Source: Mangrovibacterium sp041596335 (lineage in GTDB: Bacteria; Bacteroidota; Bacteroidia; Bacteroidales; Prolixibacteraceae). From it: DNA of 64,000 bases. Shown piece by piece: positions 43,273 to 52,503 of this stretch. The first letter of the stretch is position 1. Every line of letters begins with the position of its first letter. Where the stretch lies: contig NZ_JBFHIT010000026.1 in the NCBI RefSeq assembly GCF_041596335.1, positions 1-64,000 on the forward strand, written 5' to 3'. The notes beneath the pieces are model-generated. The model was not told where the DNA came from. It made no database searches and saw only the letters and a list, made by a program, of their open reading frames with translations. Both the position numbers and the translations under genes were made by a program.

Positions 43273-45150
43273 TTATTCGCCCCCTTTTAAATATAAATCG
43301 AGAAATTGGAGGATTTGCCCGTAGCCTTTAATCTCGTTCTCCTTTTTGATGAATCCATGACCTTCATCGGGGAAAACCACATATTCTACGGGAACCTCAT
43401 TTGCACGGATCGCCTCCACAATTTCGTCCGACTCCACCTGCAATACACGCGGATCGTTCGCTCCCTGCAATACCATCACCGGATTTTTCACCTGATCGGC
43501 GTGGAACAAGGGCGAAATATTGTATAAACGCACTGAATCCTCGGAGAACGGATCGCCCAACTCTTCATATAGCGCTTGACGGAAAGCCTCCCAATAAGGT
43601 GGAATCGATTTCAAGGTCCGCAGCCAATTGGTTACCCCAAAAATATCGACCCCAACTTTAAACTCATCTGGCGTAAAGGTCATAGCCGCCATGGTCATAT
43701 ACCCACCGTAGCTTCCACCAATAATCCCTATTTTGTCCGCGTCAATATAATCTTGCTGAGCCAGCCAATCTTTTCCGGCAATACAATCTTTCAGGTCTTT
43801 ATCACCATGATTGAGGTCGTCCATTTTGTAAAAAGACTTCCCATAGCCACTGCTACCCCGGTTATTTACAGCGAGAATGGCATATCCATGATTCACAAGA
43901 TACTGGATCAGTGAGAAATAGCCAACCCGCGACTGACCACCGGGCCCGCCATGAACCCACACCAAAGACGGCACTTTATTTTTTGGTGACGCGACAAGCG
44001 GCTTGTAATAGATTGCCGGAATTTCAAGCCCGTCGAACGAACTAAACCGAACCACTTCAGCCGCCACCAAATCATCGGGATTAATGGCCGGATTTAGGCT
44101 GTTGGTTAATTTTTTCAATTCCCCATTTTCAAAATTGTAGACATAAATATCAGCCGGAGCCTTCGAAGTACCAATGGTTAAACGGGCCAAACTTTCGCTC
44201 TTCGAAATATTAACAGCCATGACATCTCCATCGGGAATTTCCGGTAACGCAACTTCTTCACCGGTCACGTTATTCATTATTTTCAGATTGTTTTTCCCTT
44301 CTTCGTTAATGGCAATCACCCGGTATTTCTCGTTTTCGCTCAGATAACTGTACATGACATCCCAGTTAGTCTGATATAGCACTTTCTTATTCTGGCTTTC
44401 TATTTCGTATTCAACAAGGTAGGCAAATTCATTTTCCACATTGGTTATGTAGTAAAAACGCTTGCCATCGTTGCTAAAGCCGGCACTTCCGTAGCTGCCC
44501 TTTTCGTCTGATATCTCCGTCATTTTGTTTTCAATCCGGTTGAAAAGGAACAACTTATTCTCACTCGTAGTGATTGACTTGGTTAGCGCCAATGTATTTT
44601 CATCTTTCGAAATCCCAGCGATGTCCAGTCCTTCATCATTTTGGTATATCAGTTCCGACGACCAATCGCTTAATGCCATTTTATAAAAATCGAAGAACTT
44701 CGGATCTCGCTTGTTTGAAACGAAGTACATCGATGTTTCGTCATCGCTCCATCCACCAAACGACGCTTTTTCATTTTCACCCGGAGTAAGGTCTGTCACC
44801 GCCCCATCGGCTGCCAACCGAAAAATATGGCTGAGTTCGTTTCCACCTTTGTCAGCAGAGTACAACAAATCGGTGCTTCCCGGAACAAAATCGATCGCGA
44901 AATACGATTCGGTCTCAGAAAAAGTAATCTGCTTTTTCCCCCCGTCCACTATTTCAATCTCATACGCATTGAAAATACCTGTTTCGTCGCTGCTAACCAG
45001 CAGCTTGCTTTCATCATTCGAAAATGCTCCTCCGCTGTAACGTACATTCTTATAAAACTGCTCAATACTGTACAACTGCGGTTCATACGACTTCTCCGTG
45101 GTACAAGACCAAAGCAAAGCCAAAACAAAAAAGAAAGAAAGTTTTCTCAT
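43273..45150 (-). CDS. S9-family prolyl oligopeptidase-like peptidase, lipoprotein
   Basis: A 625-residue serine peptidase. It has a lipoprotein signal (LALLWSC, Cys16), a beta-propeller domain (about 25-370) and an alpha/beta-hydrolase domain with HGGPGGQSR (oxyanion region) and the triad Ser480 in GGSYGGY, Asp566 in GANDPRV and His598 in EGHGF. It should release dipeptides or cut short peptides in the periplasm or outer membrane. The exact specificity (DPP4-, acylaminoacyl- or oligopeptidase-like) cannot be assigned from sequence by eye. Single gene, minus strand. Confidence 0.9.
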   Translation of the reverse strand: MRKLSFFFVLALLWSCTTEKSYEPQLYSIEQFYKNVRYSGGAFSNDESKLLVSSDETGIFNAYEIEIVDGGKKQITFSETESYFAIDFVPGSTDLLYSADKGGNELSHIFRLAADGAVTDLTPGENEKASFGGWSDDETSMYFVSNKRDPKFFDFYKMALSDWSSELIYQNDEGLDIAGISKDENTLALTKSITTSENKLFLFNRIENKMTEISDEKGSYGSAGFSNDGKRFYYITNVENEFAYLVEYEIESQNKKVLYQTNWDVMYSYLSENEKYRVIAINEEGKNNLKIMNNVTGEEVALPEIPDGDVMAVNISKSESLARLTIGTSKAPADIYVYNFENGELKKLTNSLNPAINPDDLVAAEVVRFSSFDGLEIPAIYYKPLVASPKNKVPSLVWVHGGPGGQSRVGYFSLIQYLVNHGYAILAVNNRGSSGYGKSFYKMDDLNHGDKDLKDCIAGKDWLAQQDYIDADKIGIIGGSYGGYMTMAAMTFTPDEFKVGVDIFGVTNWLRTLKSIPPYWEAFRQALYEELGDPFSEDSVRLYNISPLFHADQVKNPVMVLQGANDPRVLQVESDEIVEAIRANEVPVEYVVFPDEGHGFIKKENEIKGYGQILQFLDLYLKGGE

Positions 45151-45296
45151 GGTACAAAAATTTGGAGTTTTTAATCAAAAGTCATTCAACATATGGGAAT
45201 AACACCCAGCAAGTTACTGATAATAACGGACAAACAGAACAGTCGATTTCAACAATGGTTTAAAATAAAAAGAACGACCAGGTGACTTTCGGGCAC

Positions 45297-45329
45297 AAAA
45301 AAAAGGTTCAGACCTAAGCCCGAACCTTT
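45297..45329 (-). terminator. Terminator after pgk
   Basis: Stem AAAGGTTC/GAACCTTT with a 12-base loop and eight T residues on the minus strand, 26 bp past the pgk stop. Confidence 0.9.
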
Positions 45330-45355
45330 CATATCAATAGGATTGTTTGTTTCAA

Positions 45356-46546
45356 TTATCCGCGAACAGCAGCGATACCCGGAAGAACTTTTCCTTCCAG
45401 TGTTTCCAACATCGCGCCACCGGCAGTTGAGATGTAAGAAACTTTATCAGCGATACCGAATTTGTTAACCGCAGCAACTGAGTCGCCACCACCAACCAGG
45501 GTGAAAGCGCCATTTTTAGTTGCTTCAACAACGGCGTCACCAATTGCTTTAGTACCGGCAGCAAAAGCGTCCATTTCGAATACACCTGCAGGACCGTTCC
45601 AAAGTACTGTTTTTGAGTTACCAATAACTTCTTTGAACGTAGCGATTGTTTTAGGACCAACATCCAAACCTAACCAACCATCTTTGATGTTTTTAGTCAG
45701 GCAAACTTCGGTATTCGCGTCGTTAGCAAATTTATCAGCAGCAACACAATCTTCAGCAATAACCAGGTTCACACCTTTTTCTTTTGCTTTTTCGATGATC
45801 GTTTTAGCCATTTCCAGGTATTCATCTTCGCACAATGAAGCACCGATGTTACCACCCATCGCTTTTACGAAGGTGAAAATCATACCACCACCGATAATCA
45901 AGTTGTCAACGGTATTCAACATGTTTTCGATGATTGTAATTTTAGTTGAAACCTTAGCACCACCCATGATTGCTGTCATTGGACGAGCAGGATTAGCAAC
46001 AACTTTATCCAGGTTTGAAACCTCGTCATTTACCAGGAATCCAAATAATTTATCATTTGGGAAGAATTTTGCGATAACAGCAGTTGAAGCGTGTGCACGG
46101 TGAGCTGTACCGAAGGCGTCGTTTACCCAGCAGTCACCCAATTCGGCCAACTGACCGGCGAAAGCTTCGTCACCTTTTTCTTCTTCTTTGTGGAAACGCA
46201 GGTTTTCCAACAACAAAACTTCACCCGGTTTCAGGGCTTCAGCCAATGCTTTTACTTCAGCACCAATGCAATCCGGAGCCAATTTCACGTCAACGCCTAA
46301 CAGTTCAGCCAAGTGAGCTACCAGATGTTTCATTGAAAACTTATCTTCAGGACCGTTTTTTGGACGACCAAAATGAGACATGATAATGGGAGAACCACCA
46401 GCCTCGATTACTTTTTTAATAGTAGGTACCGCAGCAGTCATACGGGTATCGTCAGTAATCTCGAATTTGTCATTCAAAGGAACGTTAAAATCGACGCGGA
46501 TCAGCGCTTTTTTTCCTGAGAAATCATACGATTCAATTGTCTGCAT
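45356..46546 (-). CDS. pgk: Phosphoglycerate kinase
   Basis: A 396-residue enzyme of standard PGK length. It opens with ALIRVDFNVPL (about 15-25), then HFGRPK, LLLENLRFHKEEE, the nucleotide-binding GGAKVSTKI, and the C-terminal WNGPAGVFEMDAFAAGT and GGGDSVAAVNKF. It catalyses ATP formation from 1,3-bisphosphoglycerate in glycolysis and the reverse in gluconeogenesis, which suits growth on uronates. Monocistronic, with a -7-like box 36 bp upstream and a strong terminator. Confidence 0.97.
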   Translation of the reverse strand: MQTIESYDFSGKKALIRVDFNVPLNDKFEITDDTRMTAAVPTIKKVIEAGGSPIIMSHFGRPKNGPEDKFSMKHLVAHLAELLGVDVKLAPDCIGAEVKALAEALKPGEVLLLENLRFHKEEEKGDEAFAGQLAELGDCWVNDAFGTAHRAHASTAVIAKFFPNDKLFGFLVNDEVSNLDKVVANPARPMTAIMGGAKVSTKITIIENMLNTVDNLIIGGGMIFTFVKAMGGNIGASLCEDEYLEMAKTIIEKAKEKGVNLVIAEDCVAADKFANDANTEVCLTKNIKDGWLGLDVGPKTIATFKEVIGNSKTVLWNGPAGVFEMDAFAAGTKAIGDAVVEATKNGAFTLVGGGDSVAAVNKFGIADKVSYISTAGGAMLETLEGKVLPGIAAVRG

Positions 46547-46581
46547 AATAGATTATTTTTAGGTTCTTTTTATTAAGACCC

Positions 46582-46589
46582 CAAAGATA
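46582..46589 (-). promoter_or_regulatory. TATCTTTG, -7-like promoter box for pgk
   Basis: Exact minus-strand TAnnTTTG match 35 bp before the pgk ATG. Confidence 0.45.
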
Positions 46590-46850
46590 TAAAAAGAAAA
46601 GTTTGCGCTTTCGGGTACTTCTTTTTATTGCCTATTTATTAAGATTGTGGTAATAGAAAAATCATAAAAACGAAGCCGACCGACAGAATTCAAATCGATG
46701 AGCCGACAACTCTTCTTCTTGCAGATTCTATTAACAACAGGATTCACATTATTTGTTTGTTGAAGTCTCCGAGGATCTTCAATCGCAATTTCTGATTTGC
46801 CTTCCCGCTTTTTACTTTTCGCTTCTACCGCCTGCCTTGCTTTATTTTCT

Positions 46851-46858
46851 TATTTTTG
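46851..46858 (+). promoter_or_regulatory. TATTTTTG, -7-like promoter box for holB
   Basis: Exact TAnnTTTG match 21 bases before ATG 46880. Its position lies inside the longer open frame that starts at 46856, which argues for the shorter holB start. Confidence 0.45.
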
Positions 46859-46879
46859 CTTGCACTCAAAAATCAACCT

Positions 46880-48004
46880 ATGTTTTTTCGCGACGTTATT
46901 GGACAAAAAGCTATCAAGCAACGCTTCATTCAAGCAATTAACGAGAATCGGGTGAGTCACGCCCAATTGTTTGCCGGCCCCGAAGGTTCGGGAAACCTGG
47001 CTTTGGCGCTGGCTTACGCGCAATATGTTTCGTGTACCAATAAGCAGGCTGACGATTCGTGTGGCACATGCCCGTCGTGTAAAAAATATGCCCGCTTGGC
47101 GCATCCCGACCTGCACTTTGTATTTCCGGTAGTAAAGTCGCCGAAATTTAAGGACCCGGTGAGCACCGATTATATTGAAGAATGGCGTAAAATTGTTTTG
47201 AACGGCGCCTACTTCAGCCTCGAAGACTGGTTCAATTTCATCGGGACCGACAATGCGCAAGGCATGATCTACTCGCAGGAAAGCGACGAGATTATTCGAA
47301 AGCTAAGCCTGAAATCCTACGAGTCGGAATACAAGGTGATGATTATTTGGATGCCGGAAAAGATGAACCAGGCCTGCTCGAACAAGCTGCTGAAGATGAT
47401 TGAGGAACCACCTTCCAAGACCCTTTTCATCCTGGTTTCGGCCAGCGAGGAGCAATTAATCAGCACCATCCGTTCGCGCTGTCAGCTAACCAAAATACCT
47501 TCAATCGATCCCGACGAGCTGATTGAAAGGCTGAACGAACTGCCCGAAGCCGCAGGCAAGAACACAGGCAATATAGCTCACCTCTGCCGTGGTGATTACC
47601 GCAAAGCCATCCAATTGCTGAACCCTGAAAACCAGGACCGTTACAACCTCGAAAAGTTCAAGGAACTCATGCGCCTCACTTATGGCCGCAAATTCATGGA
47701 GCTTTTTTCGTGGGTCTCTGAATTGGCCGAAATTGGCCGCGAACGCCAGAAGAGTTTCCTGCAATACGCTTTGGCACAGATTCGCGAAAACTTTGTCTTC
47801 AACCTAAAAAACCCAAAACTGGTGTATATGGACGAAGAAGAACAAGCCTTTTCATCACGATTCTCTCCCTTCATAAACGAACGGAACATTATGCCAATTT
47901 CCGAAGAAATGGAAAAAACAATTTTGCATATCTCCATGAACGGAAATCCACGTATCATTTTCACCGATATGGCACTGCGAATTGTGAAGCTGATACGGAA
48001 ATAA
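46880..48004 (+). CDS. holB: DNA polymerase III subunit delta prime
   Basis: A 374-residue clamp-loader subunit from ATG 46880; the frame opens at TTG 46856. The N-terminal AAA+ domain has FRDVIGQ, HAQLFAGPEGSGNLALA (Walker A with Asn in place of Lys, so no ATP hydrolysis, as usual for delta prime), a four-Cys zinc knuckle (CTNKQADDSCGTCPSC), LKMIEEPP and the arginine-finger SRC motif (IRSRCQ). It acts in the clamp loader that places the beta clamp on DNA. The ricT-like gene follows 167 bp on. Confidence 0.92.
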   Translation: MFFRDVIGQKAIKQRFIQAINENRVSHAQLFAGPEGSGNLALALAYAQYVSCTNKQADDSCGTCPSCKKYARLAHPDLHFVFPVVKSPKFKDPVSTDYIEEWRKIVLNGAYFSLEDWFNFIGTDNAQGMIYSQESDEIIRKLSLKSYESEYKVMIIWMPEKMNQACSNKLLKMIEEPPSKTLFILVSASEEQLISTIRSRCQLTKIPSIDPDELIERLNELPEAAGKNTGNIAHLCRGDYRKAIQLLNPENQDRYNLEKFKELMRLTYGRKFMELFSWVSELAEIGRERQKSFLQYALAQIRENFVFNLKNPKLVYMDEEEQAFSSRFSPFINERNIMPISEEMEKTILHISMNGNPRIIFTDMALRIVKLIRK

Positions 48005-48171
48005 TTTTGCTTCTGCCCCAAGGGCGTTCCTGACTTAAAAAGTATCATGCAGCATAAAACGTGAACAGCCCTGCCAACAGCTTTTTTAATCGGCAATTAT
48101 GATTATTTTTGTTGTTTGACAGCAAATGCTGCATACTGCAATCAAACTGATTCAGTAGTAACACTTTAACT

Positions 48172-49344
48172 ATGGAAGACAATTTATCAATCAACCGCGG
48201 ATGTTGTAAAGGATCTGCCGGCACCTGCTCAAAGCTCGAAGTACACGACTGGCTGAGCGACGTAGTGCACATGGCAACCGCAGACAACATTGTTGAGGTT
48301 CGGTTTAAAAATACCCGCAAGGACTATTTCAGAAATAATAATAATCTGAAACTTAAATCAGGCGACATTGTAGCCGTGGAAGCAAATCCAGGTCACGATA
48401 TCGGAGTGGTTTCATTAACCGGCGAACTGGTAAAACACCAGATTCGCAAACAGAAGGTGAAGCTTGTAAACGGCGATTTTCGCAAAATATACCGCAAAGC
48501 TAAACAAGCTGACATTGACAAGTGGAAAGAGGCAATCAGCCTGGAACACACCACCATGATCAAATCGCGCCAGATTACAAACGACCTCGGGTTGGACATG
48601 AAGATTGGCGATGTTGAGTATCAGGGAGACAAAACCAAAGCCATTTTCTACTACATTGCTGAAGGACGTGTTGATTTCAGGCAACTGATCAGGGTTCTGG
48701 CCGAGACCTTCCGGATTCGGATTGAAATGAAACAGATTGGTGCCCGTCAGGAAGCCGGACGCATTGGCGGCATTGGCCCCTGCGGACGCGAACTCTGCTG
48801 TGCGACCTGGATGAATAGCTTTGTATCGGTAACCACCAATTCGGCTCGTTATCAGGAAATTTCGCTGAATCCTCAAAAGCTGGCCGGGCAATGTGGCAAA
48901 CTAAAATGCTGCCTGAACTACGAAGTGGATTCCTACATTGATGCTCAAAAAGATTTTCCGCCTAATAACATCCCGCTTCACACCGAAGCTGGTCAATACA
49001 ATTTCTTCAAGGCCGACATCTTTAAACGCACCATGTACTACATTGGCGAGGGTAAAAACAACACGGGGCCGTTAGCCGTTCCGGTTGAGCGAGTGAAGGA
49101 AATCATCCTGATGAACAAGAAAGGCAAACGCCCGGATAAATTGCTCAACAATACCGACAGTATCCTGGCACAAAAGCCAAAAGAGTTCGAAGATGTTCTG
49201 TCGCAAGATAGCCTGACCCGTTTCGACCAGCCAAAACGCAACCGAAAGAAAAAGCGGCCGGCAAATAAAAATCAAGGAAACAGGCGACCATCAAACCGTC
49301 AGTCACCCAGAAAGAAAGATGGTTCAGGGACGAACAACAAGTAA
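48172..49344 (+). CDS. ricT: PSP1-domain protein (RicT/YaaT-like)
   Basis: A 390-residue protein with an N-terminal short domain (CCKGSAGTCSKLEVHDWL), the PSP1 core (about 90-230) with GRIGGIGPCGRELCC and CGKLKCCLNYEVD (clustered Cys for iron-sulfur or zinc binding), and a basic, disordered C-terminal tail (about 340-390, rich in Lys, Arg and Asn). In Bacillus RicT works with RicA and RicF in RNA maturation; the Bacteroidota role is not known. The tail suggests RNA or ribosome binding. gldH follows after 6 bp. Confidence 0.85.
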   Translation: MEDNLSINRGCCKGSAGTCSKLEVHDWLSDVVHMATADNIVEVRFKNTRKDYFRNNNNLKLKSGDIVAVEANPGHDIGVVSLTGELVKHQIRKQKVKLVNGDFRKIYRKAKQADIDKWKEAISLEHTTMIKSRQITNDLGLDMKIGDVEYQGDKTKAIFYYIAEGRVDFRQLIRVLAETFRIRIEMKQIGARQEAGRIGGIGPCGRELCCATWMNSFVSVTTNSARYQEISLNPQKLAGQCGKLKCCLNYEVDSYIDAQKDFPPNNIPLHTEAGQYNFFKADIFKRTMYYIGEGKNNTGPLAVPVERVKEIILMNKKGKRPDKLLNNTDSILAQKPKEFEDVLSQDSLTRFDQPKRNRKKKRPANKNQGNRRPSNRQSPRKKDGSGTNNK

Positions 49345-49350
49345 GTATTT

Positions 49351-49821
49351 ATGAAACTAAAATCCTTGTTAGCACTATCAGCCCTACTGATTGGGATCAT
49401 TTCATGCAATCAGAAAAGTGAATTCGAGGCCTATCATACCCTCGACACCTCGGGCTGGCATAAAGACTCTCTGGTCGTTTTCCCGGTGCCACTTAGCGAC
49501 ACGTTAACCAGCCACAATGTATACCTGAACATCCGCAATGCCGGAAATTACGAGTTCAGCAACATTTGGCTTTTTATGCAAATAAAAGCGCCGGATGGAA
49601 ACATTCTGACCGACACACTCGAGCTGCAACTAGCCGACCCAACGGGAAAATGGACCGGAAGCGGCATAGGTGATTTATTTGACAATCAGTTTATATACAA
49701 GAAAAATGTATTCTTCCCGGCTTCCGGAACCTACGAATTTTCTGTCCAACAAGGCATGCGCGCCACGATGTTGAAAGGAATACAAGACGTTGGCCTTCGG
49801 ATTGAAAAGCGGGACGAATAA
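49351..49821 (+). CDS. gldH: Gliding motility lipoprotein GldH
   Basis: A 156-residue lipoprotein (LLIGIISC, Cys19). Its body matches GldH: FEAYHTLDTSGWHKDSLVVF early, then a beta-sandwich with RNAGNYEFSNIWLFM and GKWTGSGIGDLFDNQF near the middle. GldH is part of the Bacteroidota gliding/type IX secretion machinery at the outer membrane. It sits 6 bp after the PSP1 gene and 11 bp before trmB, so the three are cotranscribed. porW and porX follow within 7 kb. Confidence 0.88.
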   Translation: MKLKSLLALSALLIGIISCNQKSEFEAYHTLDTSGWHKDSLVVFPVPLSDTLTSHNVYLNIRNAGNYEFSNIWLFMQIKAPDGNILTDTLELQLADPTGKWTGSGIGDLFDNQFIYKKNVFFPASGTYEFSVQQGMRATMLKGIQDVGLRIEKRDE

Positions 49822-49832
49822 ATAAGAAAATC

Positions 49833-50573
49833 GTGGGAAAGAATAAACTCAAGAAATTTGCTGAAATGGAGACCTTTACCAATGTGGTTCAGTCTCCGAT
49901 GAAGCATCCCGACCAGCCCGACCATGAAATGAAGGGGTACTGGAATTCTAATTTTTTCAAAAAAGCGCAACCTTTGGTTCTGGAACTGGGCTGCGGAAAA
50001 GGCGAATATGCCGTATCGATGGCCCGATTTCGGCCACAGTACAATTTTGTCGGAATCGACGTTAAAGGCTCCCGGATGTGGAAAGGCGCCAAACTGGCTA
50101 CCGAAAACCAAATCAACAATGTAGGCTTTTTGCGCACCAGCATCGAAATTGTCGACAAGTTTTTCGGCGAAAACGAAGTTGAAGAAATCTGGATTACCTT
50201 TCCGGATCCGCAAATGAAAAGTCCCCGCCGCCGATTGACTGCGACCAATTTTATGGAAAAATACCGGACAATTCTGGCACCGGGAGGCACAATTCACCTG
50301 AAAACCGACAGCAATTTCCAGTACCAATACACATTGGAAATGGTAAAAGAAAACAAGCTGGAAATTGTCGCAAATACCGACAATCTCTACCAATCGGAGA
50401 TCCTGAATGAGTTGCTTTCCATTCAAACCTTTTACGAAAAACAATGGCGCGAACGGGGAATCGACATCAAATACCTGGCTTTCAGGCTCAACCACTCAGA
50501 GCCATTCCGCGAACCCGAGGTTGAGATTGAAAAAGACCCGTACCGAAGTTTTGGCCGGTCGGCCCGCGAATAG
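49833..50573 (+). CDS. trmB: tRNA (guanine-46-N7)-methyltransferase
   Basis: A 246-residue Rossmann methyltransferase. The SAM loop is VLELGCGKGEYAV (about 50-62), followed by GIDVKGSRMWKGA, WITFPDPQMKSPRRRLT (the catalytic PDP region) and GGTIHLKTDSNFQY. It methylates G46 of tRNAs. The start is GTG at 49833, chosen because MGKNKLKKFAEMETF is the conserved family beginning in Bacteroidota. It lies 11 bp past gldH. Confidence 0.93.
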   Translation: MGKNKLKKFAEMETFTNVVQSPMKHPDQPDHEMKGYWNSNFFKKAQPLVLELGCGKGEYAVSMARFRPQYNFVGIDVKGSRMWKGAKLATENQINNVGFLRTSIEIVDKFFGENEVEEIWITFPDPQMKSPRRRLTATNFMEKYRTILAPGGTIHLKTDSNFQYQYTLEMVKENKLEIVANTDNLYQSEILNELLSIQTFYEKQWRERGIDIKYLAFRLNHSEPFREPEVEIEKDPYRSFGRSARE

Positions 50574-50631
50574 TGACGCATTGAGGACTTCGCTTAAAAT
50601 GAACCCCTCAATGGCATAAATTCTGATTTTT

Positions 50632-50964
50632 ATGAGCGACTTTTTCGATATGGTTTACCAGGTGGCACGACTCATCCCGTCTGGACGCGTCACCAGCTAC
50701 GGAGCCATAGCCCGCTATCTGGGAACGGGCCAGTCAGCACGAATGGTCGGTTGGGCCATGAACAAATCACACAGTCAGTCAGTTTATGTTCCTGCTCACC
50801 GGGTAGTGAACTCAAAAGGCTTACTCACAGGCAAGCATCATTTTGGCGGGCCATCGGTGATGGAAGAGCTACTGAAAAGTGAAGGAATTCAGATTGAAGA
50901 AAACCAGATCATCAACTTTGAACAGGTTTACTGGGATCCCGTGAAGGAACTGAAGATTGAATAA
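50632..50964 (+). CDS. atl: Alkyltransferase-like protein (ATL), MGMT homologue with Ala at the Cys position
   Basis: A 110-residue protein of the O6-alkylguanine-DNA alkyltransferase fold. It keeps the DNA-binding turn and arginine finger (VTSYGAIARYLG, SARMVGWAM) but the active-site motif is VPAHRVVN with Ala55 where MGMT has Cys (PCHRV). ATL proteins bind O6-alkylguanine and flag it for nucleotide excision repair rather than repairing it directly. Located between trmB and mrp with 58 bp and 91 bp gaps. Confidence 0.9.
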   Translation: MSDFFDMVYQVARLIPSGRVTSYGAIARYLGTGQSARMVGWAMNKSHSQSVYVPAHRVVNSKGLLTGKHHFGGPSVMEELLKSEGIQIEENQIINFEQVYWDPVKELKIE

Positions 50965-51055
50965 ACAGACTATATTATATTGAGGGTTTCACTTAAAGTA
51001 AAACCCTCAATAATCGAAAAAACATAAAACTTGGAACTAAAAAATTTACACTAAA

Positions 51056-52171
51056 ATGAGTGAAGCACCACGCAAAATAATTGTCCCGAAAAATGTGACC
51101 GATACCTTACGGAAAGTGGTCTATCCGGGTTCGAAAGAAGATATCGTCAGTATGGACATGGTTCAGGAAATTCGTCTGGCCGGAAAAAAGATCTCGTTTT
51201 CGCTGGTCTTTCAACGATCTGACGACCCGAATATGGCCACGGTAATCAACGCCTGCGAAAATATCCTGATCGAAGAGCTGGGCAGCGATATCGAAATTAA
51301 AGGCAACATCACAGCCAAAGCAATCCACCAGATGGAGCGCCCTGTGTTGCCAAAAGTGAAAAATATTATTGCCGTTTCGTCAGGTAAAGGCGGTGTTGGA
51401 AAATCTACAATTTCGGTAAACCTGGCTGTTGCGCTAGCCAAAACCGGTGCAAAAGTTGGACTGATCGACGCGGATATCTATGGCCCCTCTATCCCAAAAA
51501 TGTTTGGGGTTGAAGGCGAACGTCCTGCCGGATTGGTCGTCGACGGCAAAGAGATGATTCATCCGGTAGAGCAATTCGGTGTAAAAATGTTGTCGATCGG
51601 CTTTTTCGTATCGCAGGACGACGCACTGGTGTGGCGAGGACCAATGGCCTCGAACGCCTTAAAACAACTAATTAAAGACGGACACTGGGGCGAGCTCGAT
51701 TATATGCTCATCGACCTTCCTCCGGGCACCAGCGACATTCACCTTACACTGGTACAAACCGTTCCGGTAACCGGAGCAATTATTGTTACCACTCCGCAAG
51801 ATGTCGCTTTAGCCGATGTAGTGAAAGGAGTTAGCATGTTCCGCAGTAAAACCGTTGATGTTCCGGTTTTGGGGCTGGTTGAAAATATGGCTTGGTTCAC
51901 TCCCGAAGAATTGCCGGATAATAAATACTACATCTTCGGCAAAGATGGTGGGAAAGACCTGGCGGAAGCACTTGACATCCCGCTACTTGGCCAAATTCCG
52001 ATCGTTCAGATCATTCGCGAAGGCGGCGACGAAGGCACACCGGTTGCCAACGACGAAAACTCAATAATGGGCAAGGCTTTCCTCGAACTTGCGGCAAACA
52101 CCATCCGCGAAGTGGAGCGTCGGAATGCCGACCTGGATCCAACGAAAAAAGTGAAAGTGAGCCGAAAATAG
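51056..52171 (+). CDS. mrp: Mrp/ApbC-type P-loop ATPase, iron-sulfur carrier family
   Basis: A 371-residue protein. The N-terminal DUF59 (MIP18-like) domain spans about 8-85, followed by the deviant Walker A VSSGKGGVGKST (107-118), GLIDADIYGPS, the switch motif YMLIDLPPGTSD, and TTPQDVALADV. These define an Mrp ATPase, which carries and passes on Fe-S clusters. The usual C-terminal CxxC is absent: after VENMAW the sequence is FTPEELPDNKYYIFG. The only Cys is near residue 67. A terminator lies 34 bp past the stop. Confidence 0.9.
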   Translation: MSEAPRKIIVPKNVTDTLRKVVYPGSKEDIVSMDMVQEIRLAGKKISFSLVFQRSDDPNMATVINACENILIEELGSDIEIKGNITAKAIHQMERPVLPKVKNIIAVSSGKGGVGKSTISVNLAVALAKTGAKVGLIDADIYGPSIPKMFGVEGERPAGLVVDGKEMIHPVEQFGVKMLSIGFFVSQDDALVWRGPMASNALKQLIKDGHWGELDYMLIDLPPGTSDIHLTLVQTVPVTGAIIVTTPQDVALADVVKGVSMFRSKTVDVPVLGLVENMAWFTPEELPDNKYYIFGKDGGKDLAEALDIPLLGQIPIVQIIREGGDEGTPVANDENSIMGKAFLELAANTIREVERRNADLDPTKKVKVSRK

Positions 52172-52205
52172 AACGATAAAACTGATTTACGAAACGATCG
52201 AGATA

Positions 52206-52251
52206 AAACTCCCGAGACTGGCGCTCATAGTGCCTTTTCGGGAGTTTCCTT
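52206..52251 (+). terminator. Terminator after mrp
   Basis: Stem AAACTCCCGA/TCGGGAGTTT with an inner partial stem (GGCGCT/AGTGCC) and CCTTTTT after it. Confidence 0.88.
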
Positions 52252-52503
52252 TTTATACTTTCGTTAGCGGAACTTCAGCAAAAATAATGCTGAAAACGAC
52301 GATGCAACTGCAACGATCCAGCAATGAAAAACAACTCTAATCCCCGTTAAAAAACAGATTCTCGCCTGCCCTTTGTCCCGATTTTCGTATTATTGTGGGA
52401 GCAAGCAAAAAGACGATAAAAGTAGGCGAATGCAACAACAAGACCGACCGGCTTTTTGACTGCCGAAAAGCAATAATATCAGCAATATTCAGTTTATCCT
52501 ACA
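52252..52503. other. Leader region upstream of porW
   Basis: A 252-bp gap after the mrp terminator. It holds one small hairpin (CAGCA/TGCTG near 52277-52293). Nothing else is supported; frames read here overlap the porW start and look like shadows. Confidence 0.4.

Larger units (their letters stand above)
46547..46879. other. Divergent intergenic region between pgk and holB
   Basis: A 333-bp gap holding one -7-like box for each gene (46582-46589 minus, 46851-46858 plus). I see nothing else in the middle. Confidence 0.5.

Noticed and set aside
42987..43331. 114-codon plus-strand frame in the gap before the S9 peptidase gene
   Set aside because: It runs through the S9 terminator and into the end of the peptidase gene on the other strand, with no family pattern.
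46753..46941. 62-codon plus-strand frame before holB
   Set aside because: It overlaps the holB start in another frame and has no support.
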